Below, one piece after another: positions 54,727 through 62,881 of a DNA stretch of 64,000 bases. The notes below the pieces were generated by a model. It made no database searches. It saw only the letters and a list, made by a program, of their open reading frames with translations, and was not told the origin of the DNA. Origin of the DNA: Thioalkalivibrio sp. ALJ3 (lineage in GTDB: Bacteria; Pseudomonadota; Gammaproteobacteria; Ectothiorhodospirales; Ectothiorhodospiraceae). Position 1 is the first letter of the stretch, and each line of letters opens with the position of its first letter. Location: the NCBI RefSeq assembly GCF_000377205.1, contig NZ_KB897907.1, positions 186,001 through 250,000 of the forward strand. The letters are read 5' to 3'. Both the position numbers and the translations under genes were made by a program.

Positions 54727-55962
54727 TCAGAGCGCGTCGAGCCCGCGGGCCAGGTCGCGCTGGATGTCGGCGACCGCCTCCAGCCCCACGGCAACCCGCA
54801 CCAGGGCCTCGGTAATGCCCTGGGCCTCGCGCTTGTCCGGGTCCACGCGGCCGTGGGTGGTGGTGGCCGGGTGCGTGATGGTGCTCTTGGTATCGCCCAG
54901 ATTCGCAGTGATCGACAGGAACCTCGTGGCGTCGATCACCGACCAGGCGGCCTCGCGTCCGCCGGCGACCTCGAAGCTCAGCACGCCGCCGAACCCGCAT
55001 TGCTGGCGCTTCGCGATCGCGTGCTGCGGATGGTCCGCCAGCCCCGGATAATGCACCGCGGTGACCTTCGGGTGGGCCTGTAGCCACTGCGCCAGGGTCA
55101 GGGCGTTGTCGCTGTGGGCGCGCATGCGCAGGGCCAGGGTCTCCAGCCCCTTCAGGAACACCCAGGCGTTGAACGGCGACAGCGTCGGGCCGGCCGTGCG
55201 CAGGAAGCCGTAGACGTCCTTTCCGACGCGCTCGGCGTCGCCCACCACCGCGCCGCCCAGGCAGCGGCCCTGACCGTCGAGGAACTTGGTCGCCGAGTGG
55301 ATGATGATGTCGGCGCCCAGATCCAGCGGACGCTGCAGGATCGGCGTGCAGAAGCAGTTGTCCACCGCCAGCAGCGCGTCATGCCGATGCGCGATCTCCG
55401 CCAGCGCGGCGATGTCCACCACCTCGCCCAGCGGGTTGGACGGCGTCTCGCAGAAATACAGCCGGGTGTTCGGCTGTGTGGCGGCCTCCCAGGCCTCGAG
55501 GTTCGACAACTCGACGTAGGTGACCTCCACGCCGAAACGGCCGAGGTAATTGTTGAACAGCACGGTCGTCGTGCCGAACACCGAACGCGAGCAGACCACG
55601 TGATCGCCGGCCTTCAACAGCCCCATCATGGTCGCGAGGATCGCGGACATGCCGGAAGCGGTGGCCACGCAGGCCTCGCCCCCCTCCAGCGCGGCCAGTC
55701 GGTCCTGGAAGGTGCGCACGGTCGGGTTGGTGAAGCGCGAGTAGATGTTGCCGGGGACCTCCCCACCGAAGCGCGCGGCGGCCTCCGCGGCCGAACCGAA
55801 CACGAAGCTGGAGGTCGGGAAGATCGCCTCGGAGTGCTCGCCCTCCGGCGTGCGCTGGTAGCCATGCCGGATGGCCACGGTCTGCGGGTCGTAGTCCCGA
55901 GGGTCGAAAGGATCCCCGTCGAAAGGCGCGGGGTCGAACGGGTCGTGATCGAAGTCGGTCAT
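54727..55962 (-). CDS. metZ: O-succinylhomoserine sulfhydrylase
   Basis: 411 residues of the Cys/Met-metabolism PLP family. YSRFTNPTVRTFQDRLAALE, TASGMSAILATMMG and the PLP Lys in HSATKFLDGQGRCLGG match MetZ. It makes homocysteine from O-succinylhomoserine and sulfide. The first 25 residues are an acidic Asp/Pro/Phe repeat (DFDHDPFDPAPFDGDPFDP) not usual for the family. The Shine-Dalgarno-like AGGA abuts the end of repeat copy C, which begins 11 bases upstream. Confidence 0.9.
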   Translation of the reverse strand: MTDFDHDPFDPAPFDGDPFDPRDYDPQTVAIRHGYQRTPEGEHSEAIFPTSSFVFGSAAEAAARFGGEVPGNIYSRFTNPTVRTFQDRLAALEGGEACVATASGMSAILATMMGLLKAGDHVVCSRSVFGTTTVLFNNYLGRFGVEVTYVELSNLEAWEAATQPNTRLYFCETPSNPLGEVVDIAALAEIAHRHDALLAVDNCFCTPILQRPLDLGADIIIHSATKFLDGQGRCLGGAVVGDAERVGKDVYGFLRTAGPTLSPFNAWVFLKGLETLALRMRAHSDNALTLAQWLQAHPKVTAVHYPGLADHPQHAIAKRQQCGFGGVLSFEVAGGREAAWSVIDATRFLSITANLGDTKSTITHPATTTHGRVDPDKREAQGITEALVRVAVGLEAVADIQRDLARGLDAL

Positions 55963-55973
55963 CGCGGCATCCT

Positions 55974-56274
55974 AGGGAAACACTGATTAATGTACACGCT
56001 CGCTGCTTCGTCGCTTTTGCGTGCGAACAAGGCGCGGTGACTGCCATGCAGTCATTCTGCACAAGGGAACCGCAACGCCGTTCCCGCGCCCGTTGTTATC
56101 AAAAACGGGCGACCGAGCCCCTGCTTTCAATGATTTGTGGGGTTAGCACCCCAGGTTCCCCGATCCTGCGTTGCGGCCCTTGCCGGTAGAACCACTACCG
56201 GCTGCGCACCGCGCCTGCTCTCGGAAAATCTGGGGTGCCAACGCGAGTGTATACATTAATCAGTGTTTCCCTGG
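55974..56274 (-). repeat. TIR element copy C (301 bp), opposite orientation
   Basis: Ends begin AGGGAAACACTGATTAATGT, 29 bp with two mismatches, a diverged version of copies A and B. On the minus strand its hairpin GCCGGTAG-TGGTT-CTACCGGC (56182-56202) changes one base pair relative to A and B yet still pairs. Interior sequence otherwise matches B, inverted. It fills the alr-metZ gap, so it would lie in the metZ leader. No coding frame. Confidence 0.85.
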
Positions 56275-56295
56275 AATCCGGGATGCGACAGTGTA

Positions 56296-57405
56296 TCAGC
56301 GCGCCGGCTGCAGGCGGTCCGCCACGCGCGTCAGCAGCTCGTAGCTGATGGTGCCCGCCGCGCGCGCGACCCGTTCCACCGGCAGCCCTTCGCCCCACAG
56401 CGTGGCAAGATCACCGACCCCGGCCTGGGGGCAATCCGTCAGGTCCACCGCCAGCATGTCCATGGACACGCGTCCGATCAACGGGCAGATCCGGTCGCGC
56501 ACCCGCACGGGCGTGCCGGAGGGGGCGTGGCGCGGATAACCATCGGCGTAGCCCATGGCCACGATGCCGGCGCGACCGGGCGCATCGGCGGTCCAGGTCG
56601 CGCCGTAGCCAACCATGCTGCCCGGCTCCAAGGGCTGGATCGCGATGATTGGGGCCTGCACGGTCATCGCCGGACGCAGGTCGGCCTGTGGCCCTTCCGG
56701 CGGGGCATCTGCGGGGACCGAGGCCGGATGGGCCCCGTAGAGCATGATCCCGGGTCGCGCCCAGCAGACGCGCTCGGGGTCCAGACCCGGCGCACGCCCC
56801 CAGCCCGCGAACAGCGCCGCGGAGTTGGCCACGCTGGCCTGGCCCGGCAGGGGCGACACGGCGGCAGCGAACCCCTCCAGCTGCCGGGCGTTCTGCGGGT
56901 GTTCGGGCTCGTCCGCGCAGGCCAGGTGGGTCATCCAGTGCACACCCCAGGACCCGTGCCCGGCCGCGCGCAGGCGGCGGGCCACGCCTTCGGCATCCGG
57001 CGGGCCGAAGCCGAGACGGTTCATGCCGGTGTTGAGCTTGACCCATACGGTGGGGAGCCGGACCGGGACCGCATCCAGGTGATCGAGCTGGGCAGTCTCG
57101 TGAATCACCGGCTCCAGGCGCAGCTGGTGGCAGGCACGCAGCTCGCCCACATCGTGCGGCCCCTGCAGCACCAGCAGTGGGCCGTCAAAGCCCGCCTCGC
57201 GCAGCGCCCGGGCCTCGCCGATTTGCGAGACGGCCAGCCCGTCGCTGGCCCCCGCCAGCACCTCGGCCGCCCACAGCAGGCCGTGGCCGTAGCCTTCGGC
57301 CTTGATCACGGTCCACATGGAGACACCCGGTGCGAGGCCGCGCGCCACGGCCAGGTTGTGCCGCAGGGCCTCGGGATGGAGCTGGATGCTGGCCGCGCGT
57401 CTCAC
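56296..57405 (-). CDS. alr: Alanine racemase
   Basis: 369 residues. The PLP lysine is K35 in WTVIKAEGYGHGL; MLYGAHPAS holds the second catalytic Tyr region, and VSMDMLAVDLTDCP is also typical. It makes D-alanine for peptidoglycan. It lies 8 bases downstream of dnaB, the usual gammaproteobacterial order. N-terminus MRRAASIQLHPEAL. Confidence 0.94.
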   Translation of the reverse strand: MRRAASIQLHPEALRHNLAVARGLAPGVSMWTVIKAEGYGHGLLWAAEVLAGASDGLAVSQIGEARALREAGFDGPLLVLQGPHDVGELRACHQLRLEPVIHETAQLDHLDAVPVRLPTVWVKLNTGMNRLGFGPPDAEGVARRLRAAGHGSWGVHWMTHLACADEPEHPQNARQLEGFAAAVSPLPGQASVANSAALFAGWGRAPGLDPERVCWARPGIMLYGAHPASVPADAPPEGPQADLRPAMTVQAPIIAIQPLEPGSMVGYGATWTADAPGRAGIVAMGYADGYPRHAPSGTPVRVRDRICPLIGRVSMDMLAVDLTDCPQAGVGDLATLWGEGLPVERVARAAGTISYELLTRVADRLQPAR

Positions 57406-57413
57406 GCCCTGCC

Positions 57414-58787
57414 TCAGGCCTGACCGATCTCGCCGTAGACATCGGGGGCGTAGTTCTCGAAGCGGGTGAACTGCCCGCGGAAGGTCAGGCGCACCGTGCC
57501 GATCGGGCCGTTACGCTGCTTGGCAATGATGATCTCGGCTGTGCCCTTGTCCGGCGATTCTTCGTTGTAGACCTCGTCCCGGTAGACGAAGGCGATGATG
57601 TCCGCGTCCTGTTCGATGGCCCCGGATTCGCGCAGGTCGGACATCACCGGGCGCTTGTTCGGGCGCTGTTCCAGCGAACGGTTGAGCTGGGAGAGCGCGA
57701 TCATCGGCACGTTCAGCTCCTTGGCCAGGGCCTTCAACGAACGCGAGATCTCGGAGATCTCGTGGGCACGGCTCTCGCCACTGCCGGGAAACTGCATCAA
57801 CTGTAGATAGTCGACCACGATCAGCTTGAGCCCCTTGTGCTCGCGCATCAGCCGACGCGTACGGGCACGCAGCTCGGTGGGTGACAGTGCCGGGGTGTCG
57901 TCGATAAAAAGCGGCGCCGAGGACAACATCTGTACCGCGCTGGTCAGCCGCGGCCAGTCGCCGTCCTCCAGGCGACCGGAACGCAGCTTCTGCTGGTTGA
58001 TCCGCCCCATCGACGAGAGCAGACGCATCGCCAGCTGCTCGCCGGGCATCTCCATGGAAAAGATCGCCACCGGTTCCGCGTTCTTCATCGCCACGTACTC
58101 GGCGATGTTCATCGCGAACGAGGTCTTGCCCATCGAGGGTCGGCCAGCGACGATCACCAGGTCACCGGGGTTAAGCCCGGAGGTCAGGCGGTCCAGGTCG
58201 TCATATCCGGTGGCGACCCCGGTGATCGGGTTCTGGGTCTCGTAGAGATGCTCGATCTGCTCGACCGCGGCGGTCAGCAGCGGCTTCATACCACGAAAGC
58301 CCTGGGACCCGCGCGCGCCCTGCTCGGCGATGCGGAAAACCTTCTGCTCCGCCAGATCCAGGAGTTCCTTGGATTCCCGGCCATCGGGGACAAAGGCCGA
58401 GTCGGCGATCTCGGTGCCCACCGAAATCAGGGAGCGCAGGATGGAGCGCTCGCGAACGATATCCGCGTAGGCAACGATGTTGGCGGCACTCGGGGTTTCG
58501 GACGCCAGGCGCCCGAGATAGGCCATGCCGCCCGCGTCCTCCAGCTCGGAGGTGCGCTCGAGCTGCTCCGAGACGGTCACCATGTCGAACGGGGCGTTGC
58601 GTTCGGCCAGGGCGGCCACCGCCCGGAAGATCAGGCGATGGTCGTGGCGATAGAAATCTTCATCGGTAATGCGGTCCGCCACCCGGTCCCAGGCGGCGTT
58701 GTCCAGCATCAGCCCGCCGAGGACCGACTGTTCGGCCTCCTCGGAATGCGGCGGGATGCGCGGATTCGGCGTCATGGGCCGGTTCAT
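57414..58787 (-). CDS. dnaB: Replicative DNA helicase DnaB
   Basis: 457 residues from the ATG at 58787 (MNRPMTPNPRIPPHS); a GTG at 58799 and an ATG at 58775 are alternatives. Walker A is VIVAGRPSMGKTSFAMN, Walker B includes LIVVDYLQLMQ, and the C-terminus has IIIAKQRNGPIGTVRLTF. The N-terminal collar starts PHSEEAEQSVLGGLMLD. It unwinds DNA at the fork. It lies between rplI and alr. No intein was found. Confidence 0.95.
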   Translation of the reverse strand: MNRPMTPNPRIPPHSEEAEQSVLGGLMLDNAAWDRVADRITDEDFYRHDHRLIFRAVAALAERNAPFDMVTVSEQLERTSELEDAGGMAYLGRLASETPSAANIVAYADIVRERSILRSLISVGTEIADSAFVPDGRESKELLDLAEQKVFRIAEQGARGSQGFRGMKPLLTAAVEQIEHLYETQNPITGVATGYDDLDRLTSGLNPGDLVIVAGRPSMGKTSFAMNIAEYVAMKNAEPVAIFSMEMPGEQLAMRLLSSMGRINQQKLRSGRLEDGDWPRLTSAVQMLSSAPLFIDDTPALSPTELRARTRRLMREHKGLKLIVVDYLQLMQFPGSGESRAHEISEISRSLKALAKELNVPMIALSQLNRSLEQRPNKRPVMSDLRESGAIEQDADIIAFVYRDEVYNEESPDKGTAEIIIAKQRNGPIGTVRLTFRGQFTRFENYAPDVYGEIGQA

Positions 58788-58860
58788 GCCCGGGGGCACC
58801 CGAACCGGCCGGCCTGCCGGGCATCAGCGACCTGCGGCCACTCTCCCGACATGGAGAGGA

Positions 58861-59310
58861 TCACTCCTCGCCGATGACCACGACGTGGATCTCGACGTCC
58901 ACGCCCGAGTGCAGGTGCAGCCCCACCTCGAACTCGCCAGTGGTGCGCAGCGGGCCTTCCGGCATGCGCACTTCCTTCTTCTCCACGTCGGTACCCTTGG
59001 CGGTCAGGGCATCGGCGATATCGGCGGGGCCGATGGAACCGAACAGCTTGCCCTCGCCACCGGCCTTCGCGGTGATTTCCAGCACGGTGCCTTCCAGCTG
59101 TGCCTTGCGCGCCTCGGCAGCAGCCAGCGCCTCGGCGGCAGCCTTTTCCAGCTCCGCACGGCGAGCCTCGAACTCGGCAATGTTCTCCGCGGTGGCGAAC
59201 TTGGCCTTGCCCTGCGGCAGCAGGTAGTTGCGGGCGAAGCCGGAGCGCACGTTCACGCGGTCACCCAGACCACCCAGGTTATCGATTTTTTCCAGCAGAA
59301 TGACTTCCAT
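58861..59310 (-). CDS. rplI: 50S ribosomal protein L9
   Basis: 149 residues. [20 protein letters not shown] and [13 protein letters not shown] are the L9 signature, followed by the long connecting helix and C-terminal rRNA-binding domain. Part of rpsF-rpsR-DUF2232-rplI-dnaB-alr, 67 bases after the DUF2232 gene. Confidence 0.97.
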   Translation of the reverse strand: MEVILLEKIDNLGGLGDRVNVRSGFARNYLLPQGKAKFATAENIAEFEARRAELEKAAAEALAAAEARKAQLEGTVLEITAKAGGEGKLFGSIGPADIADALTAKGTDVEKKEVRMPEGPLRTTGEFEVGLHLHSGVDVEIHVVVIGEE

Positions 59311-59377
59311 CTTCGGTATTCCTGTAACGTTGGGTCAGCCCCAAAACGAGGCATTTTACACCGGTCGCGGACCGGCC

Positions 59378-60325
59378 TCACGAATTGTTGTCACCGCCCG
59401 GTCCGTCACCCGGACCCTTGCGCTCGCCCAGCGCGCCCAGACGCGAGCGGATGTCCGCCCAGGCATCGATCACCCCGATCGTCGCCAGCAGCAGAAACAC
59501 CTGGGGCAGGGCCAGCACCATCAGCACATACATGCCTACCAGCCAGAAGCTGCTCATGTTCTGGTGATGCGTCAGCGCATGCACCAGCGCGATCCCCTGG
59601 AGGAAGAACAGCACCCCCAGGATGAACGCCAGCTCGGTGGCCAGCGGCACCGGACCGAGATGCCCGATCAGCCCCAGCGCGACGGTCACGCCGCTCATGG
59701 CGCGACCGAACTGCAGTGCCCGGAACTCCTCGCCAAACGCCCCCGGGTTGTACAGAAGCGCCTGCCAATAGCGGCCGATCAGCAGACTCAGCGTCAGGCT
59801 CAGCAGCACAATCCCGGCGAAAAGCCCCGTCAGGTAGGGCGCCGCACGGCGCAGCGCGGCCTCCAGTTCCTGCGGCCCGGTATCCGTACCCTCGACCAGC
59901 GGTCCCAGCAGGGCCATGCCCGCCTCGGACCAGGCCGTCTGCACGTCCGGTACCAGGGCATGCACTGCCAGCACGCCGAGCCCGGCGACCATCGCGCCGG
60001 CCTTCAGCGTCATGCGCCAGGACACCGTACGGCGCAGGACCTCGGCCAGCAGGACCACAGGTGCCCACTGCACAAACCCCGCGGCCACGCCCGCCATCGG
60101 CGGGGCCTCCGGGATCAGCACGAACATCGCGGCCCCGAGCACCAGCGCCGACAGCGCGGCGACGAGCAGAGCCTGCCCCAGGCCGACACGCAGACCGACC
60201 AGTGCAATCAGGGCACTGCTGACGATCGCGATCGGCGGCAGGAAGAGCCCCGCAACGCCAAAACCGGAGACCGCACCCACGGCGCGGCCCCGGCTTTTCA
60301 TCGCGAATTCGGCCAGTACACGCAT
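59378..60325 (-). CDS. DUF2232 membrane protein
   Basis: 315 residues with about eight membrane helices and a short polar C-terminus (GPGDGPGGDNNS). QFGRAMSGVTVALGLIGHL and FLQGIALVHALTHHQNMSSF are typical of the DUF2232 protein found between rpsR and rplI in many gammaproteobacteria. Function unknown. Start at 60325; an ATG at 60301 is possible. Confidence 0.87.
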   Translation of the reverse strand: MRVLAEFAMKSRGRAVGAVSGFGVAGLFLPPIAIVSSALIALVGLRVGLGQALLVAALSALVLGAAMFVLIPEAPPMAGVAAGFVQWAPVVLLAEVLRRTVSWRMTLKAGAMVAGLGVLAVHALVPDVQTAWSEAGMALLGPLVEGTDTGPQELEAALRRAAPYLTGLFAGIVLLSLTLSLLIGRYWQALLYNPGAFGEEFRALQFGRAMSGVTVALGLIGHLGPVPLATELAFILGVLFFLQGIALVHALTHHQNMSSFWLVGMYVLMVLALPQVFLLLATIGVIDAWADIRSRLGALGERKGPGDGPGGDNNS

Positions 60326-60356
60326 GGCCGTGCGTCCGGGCGAACCGGAGCGCGGA

Positions 60357-60581
60357 TCAGTGGTTGTCGCTGTACGGCAGCAGCGCGAGGTAGCGCGCGC
60401 GCTTCACGGCCGTGGCCAGCTGGCGCTGATACTTCGCGCTGGTACCGGTGACGCGGCTGGGCACGATCTTGCCGGTCTCGGTTACAAAACCCTTCAGCAG
60501 GTTCAGGTCCTTGTAATCGATGTAATCGATGCCTTCGGCGGTGAACTTGCAGTATTTGCGACGACGCGGGAAACGGGCCAT
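60357..60581 (-). CDS. rpsR: 30S ribosomal protein S18
   Basis: 74 residues. [20 protein letters not shown] and [19 protein letters not shown] are conserved S18 sequence. It binds S6 on the small subunit; rpsF lies 42 bases upstream. A single Cys (CKF) means only one of the family's zinc-type positions is retained. Confidence 0.97.
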   Translation of the reverse strand: MARFPRRRKYCKFTAEGIDYIDYKDLNLLKGFVTETGKIVPSRVTGTSAKYQRQLATAVKRARYLALLPYSDNH

Positions 60582-60623
60582 TTCAGATCTCCTTCGAAAA
60601 TTCGGTCAACGGACGGGCGGGGC

Positions 60624-61028
60624 TTACTCGGCGGAGGCCGAGTCGTCGGAGGCGGCCTGGCCACCTTCGTCGTCACGCTCGCGGCGACGGCCCTTGGCAC
60701 CTTCCTCTTCCTGGCCCTTGGCCAGCGGGGAGGTTTCGGTGACGGCCTCTTCCATGCGCATGGCCAGGTGGCGCAGCACGGCATCGTTGAACCGGAAGGC
60801 ACTGACCAGTTCTTCCAGCGCCTCTTCCGAGGCCTCGATGTTCATCAGCACGTAGTGGGCCTTGACCAGCTTCTGGATCGGGTAGGCCAGCTGACGACGG
60901 CCCCAGTCTTCCAGACGGTGGATCTTGCCCTCGTGACCTTCGACCAGGCCCTTGTAGCGCTCGATCATCGCCGGGACCTGCTCGCTCTGGTCCGGGTGGA
61001 CCAGGAACACAACTTCGTAATGACGCAT
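60624..61028 (-). CDS. rpsF: 30S ribosomal protein S6
   Basis: 134 residues. [20 protein letters not shown] and [20 protein letters not shown] are S6 signatures. A charged, low-complexity tail (about 100-134) ends DDSASAE, as in many gammaproteobacteria. CAAGGAGTCGAAA precedes the ATG. It opens the ribosomal-protein transcript; the 166-base gap to the cytochrome gene (61029-61194) should contain its promoter. Confidence 0.97.
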   Translation of the reverse strand: MRHYEVVFLVHPDQSEQVPAMIERYKGLVEGHEGKIHRLEDWGRRQLAYPIQKLVKAHYVLMNIEASEEALEELVSAFRFNDAVLRHLAMRMEEAVTETSPLAKGQEEEGAKGRRRERDDEGGQAASDDSASAE

Positions 61029-61194
61029 TTTCGACTCCTTGCGGGTATCAGCCTCCCGTCCACGCGGTGAGGCAAGGATGCCGCCCGCCGGAAAAACCGG
61101 CAGACGGAAAGGCGCGATACCTTAAACGAACTGGGCTGCGGCAACAAGCCCGATGGCCCTCGCCGGCAGCACCGCGCCACGCGCGGCGGTGGGC

Positions 61195-61731
61195 TCACTC
61201 CTCGTTCACCGGCCACTCGTCGTCCGGGATGATCCCGTCGTCGCGCTGCTCGTGCCGCACCCAGGCGACGATATCCGCCACATCCTGGTGATCCAGCCCG
61301 GGGACCGGCGGCATGTCGCCATACTCCCAGTGGTGCGCGATCACCCCGCGCTCGACCGCGATGAAGAACGTGACATCGGCATGATGGGACGGCTCGTAGA
61401 TCCGGTGGATCAGCGCGGGCCCCTGCTCGGTACCGCGGGCATCGGCGCCATGACACTCCGCACAGCTCTGTGCGAAGCGCTCCCGCCCGACCTGTGGATC
61501 CCCCACCAGTTCGATATTAATGCCCTGGATGGGATAGGGCGCGCGCTCCTGCTGTGCCGCATCCGAGGCTTCATCGCCACATCCCGCGAGGACCAGGCTC
61601 AGCCCCACGACCACGGTGGCCAGGGTGGACCGGGTGATAATGAACGCTCCTCTTCCCGCGCCCTTCCGGTCAAGCGCCGGGTGCGGACGGCCCGCCAGGG
61701 CACGGACCATGGTTCGGTTTTTCTTTGGCAT
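61195..61731 (-). CDS. Mono-heme cytochrome c, probable lipoprotein
   Basis: 178 residues. CAECH (residues 90-94) is the heme c site and MPPVPGL near the C-terminus gives the likely Met ligand. A hydrophobic helix ends in a lipobox-like SLVLAGC (Cys 51), so the protein may be anchored in a membrane facing the periplasm. I accept the start at 61731 since GAGAGGGATTCAAC precedes it, though this makes the n-region unusually long (about 35 residues). It lies between rlmB and rpsF, not a standard partner there. Electron partner unknown. Confidence 0.85.
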   Translation of the reverse strand: MPKKNRTMVRALAGRPHPALDRKGAGRGAFIITRSTLATVVVGLSLVLAGCGDEASDAAQQERAPYPIQGINIELVGDPQVGRERFAQSCAECHGADARGTEQGPALIHRIYEPSHHADVTFFIAVERGVIAHHWEYGDMPPVPGLDHQDVADIVAWVRHEQRDDGIIPDDEWPVNEE

Positions 61732-61796
61732 GTTGAATCCCTCTCACTCGAAAACGAAAACGGATGCCCGCCAGGACATCCTGGACGCACAACGCG

Positions 61797-62102
61797 TCAG
61801 GTCTTCGGCGGGGGATTGGGGGGTTCGGCGGGCGTTCTCGCGCTCAAAGGCCCAAACACTGCGGTTGCCGCCAATGGGCCGGAGACCACGGACGGGCTGA
61901 CGGACGGAGGCGCCACGCAACAGCCATGACCGAGGCATTCGGCCGTCTCCGAGCCATGCTCACCGTGGAGGTCCACACACAACACGCCCGAATCGCTATC
62001 GTTCATGGTCGCCGCCGCGGCTGGCTGCACGAAGGCGAGAACCAGGGCCACCACCAAGGCCAACAGCAACCGCCACTGCACTGAACCGGATCGCACGCAC
62101 AT
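61797..62102 (-). CDS. Exported Cys/His-containing small protein, DUF2946-like
   Basis: 101 residues. The signal peptide LLLALVVALVLAFVQPAAAA is followed by VLCVDLHGEHG and ECLGHGCCVAPP, then a Pro-rich tail ending NPPPKT. The arrangement recalls the copper-cluster protein at 52698-53066 but sequence similarity is low. It lies 12 bases after rlmB and 65 bases before the cytochrome c gene, same strand. Metal binding is inferred only from residues. Confidence 0.6.
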   Translation of the reverse strand: MCVRSGSVQWRLLLALVVALVLAFVQPAAAATMNDSDSGVLCVDLHGEHGSETAECLGHGCCVAPPSVSPSVVSGPLAATAVFGPLSARTPAEPPNPPPKT

Positions 62103-62114
62103 TCCAGGAGCATA

Positions 62115-62870
62115 TCAGCGCTGACGCTGACGCCGGACCTCGAACAGCGTGATACCGGTCGCCACCGAGACGTTCAGACTCTCCACCGTGCCAGCCATCG
62201 GGATCCTGGCGAGATGATCGCAGGCCTCGCGGGTCAGGCGCCGCATGCCCTCGCCCTCGGCCCCCATCACGATCGCGGTCGGCGGCCGCAGATCCACCGC
62301 ATAGAGGTCCTCGCGCGCGGCACCGTCCAGGCCCACGGTCCACATGCCGGCCTCCTTCAATGCCGCCAGGGTCCGCGCGAGGTTGCCGACGGCGACCACC
62401 GGCACGGTTTCCGCCGCGCCCGAGGCGACCTTGATCGCCGCCGGCGTGAGCGCCGCGCTGTGGTGTCGGGGTGTCACGATCGCACCCGCGCCGGCCGCGT
62501 CCGCGGTGCGCAGGCAGGCGCCCAGGTTGTGCGGATCGGTCACCCCGTCCAGCACCAGCACGAGGTCCAGCCCGTCCTGTACCCGCCGGACCAGGGTCTT
62601 TTCCTCCATCACCGGGCGCGGGGCGCAATGCACGATCACGCCCTGATGCTGGAAACCGGGGTGGTGCTGGTCGAGCTTGTCGCGCCCCGCCCGCTCGATC
62701 GAAATCCCGCACGCCTGAGCCTGCTCCAGCAAATGAGCCAGCGCCGGCTCCAGGGTGCCGCTCGCCAGCTGGAGCAGACGCACGCGTTCCGGGGCATGCT
62801 GCAGCACGGCGGCGACCGCGTGGATCCCGCCGAAGGACTCACCGCGAGGTCCCTTGCCGCCCTTGCCCAT
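62115..62870 (-). CDS. rlmB: 23S rRNA (guanosine-2'-O-)-methyltransferase RlmB
   Basis: 251 residues of the SpoU family. GGIHAVAAVLQHAPE opens the N-terminal L30e-like domain; the SPOUT knot shows VLDGVTDPHNLGACLRTADA, IVMGAEGEGMRRLT and IPMAGTVESLNVSVATGI. It methylates G2251 (E. coli numbering) in 23S rRNA. It lies 11 bases after rnr, as in other gammaproteobacteria. Confidence 0.94.
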   Translation of the reverse strand: MGKGGKGPRGESFGGIHAVAAVLQHAPERVRLLQLASGTLEPALAHLLEQAQACGISIERAGRDKLDQHHPGFQHQGVIVHCAPRPVMEEKTLVRRVQDGLDLVLVLDGVTDPHNLGACLRTADAAGAGAIVTPRHHSAALTPAAIKVASGAAETVPVVAVGNLARTLAALKEAGMWTVGLDGAAREDLYAVDLRPPTAIVMGAEGEGMRRLTREACDHLARIPMAGTVESLNVSVATGITLFEVRRQRQR

Positions 62871-62881
62871 CGCTCAGGTTC

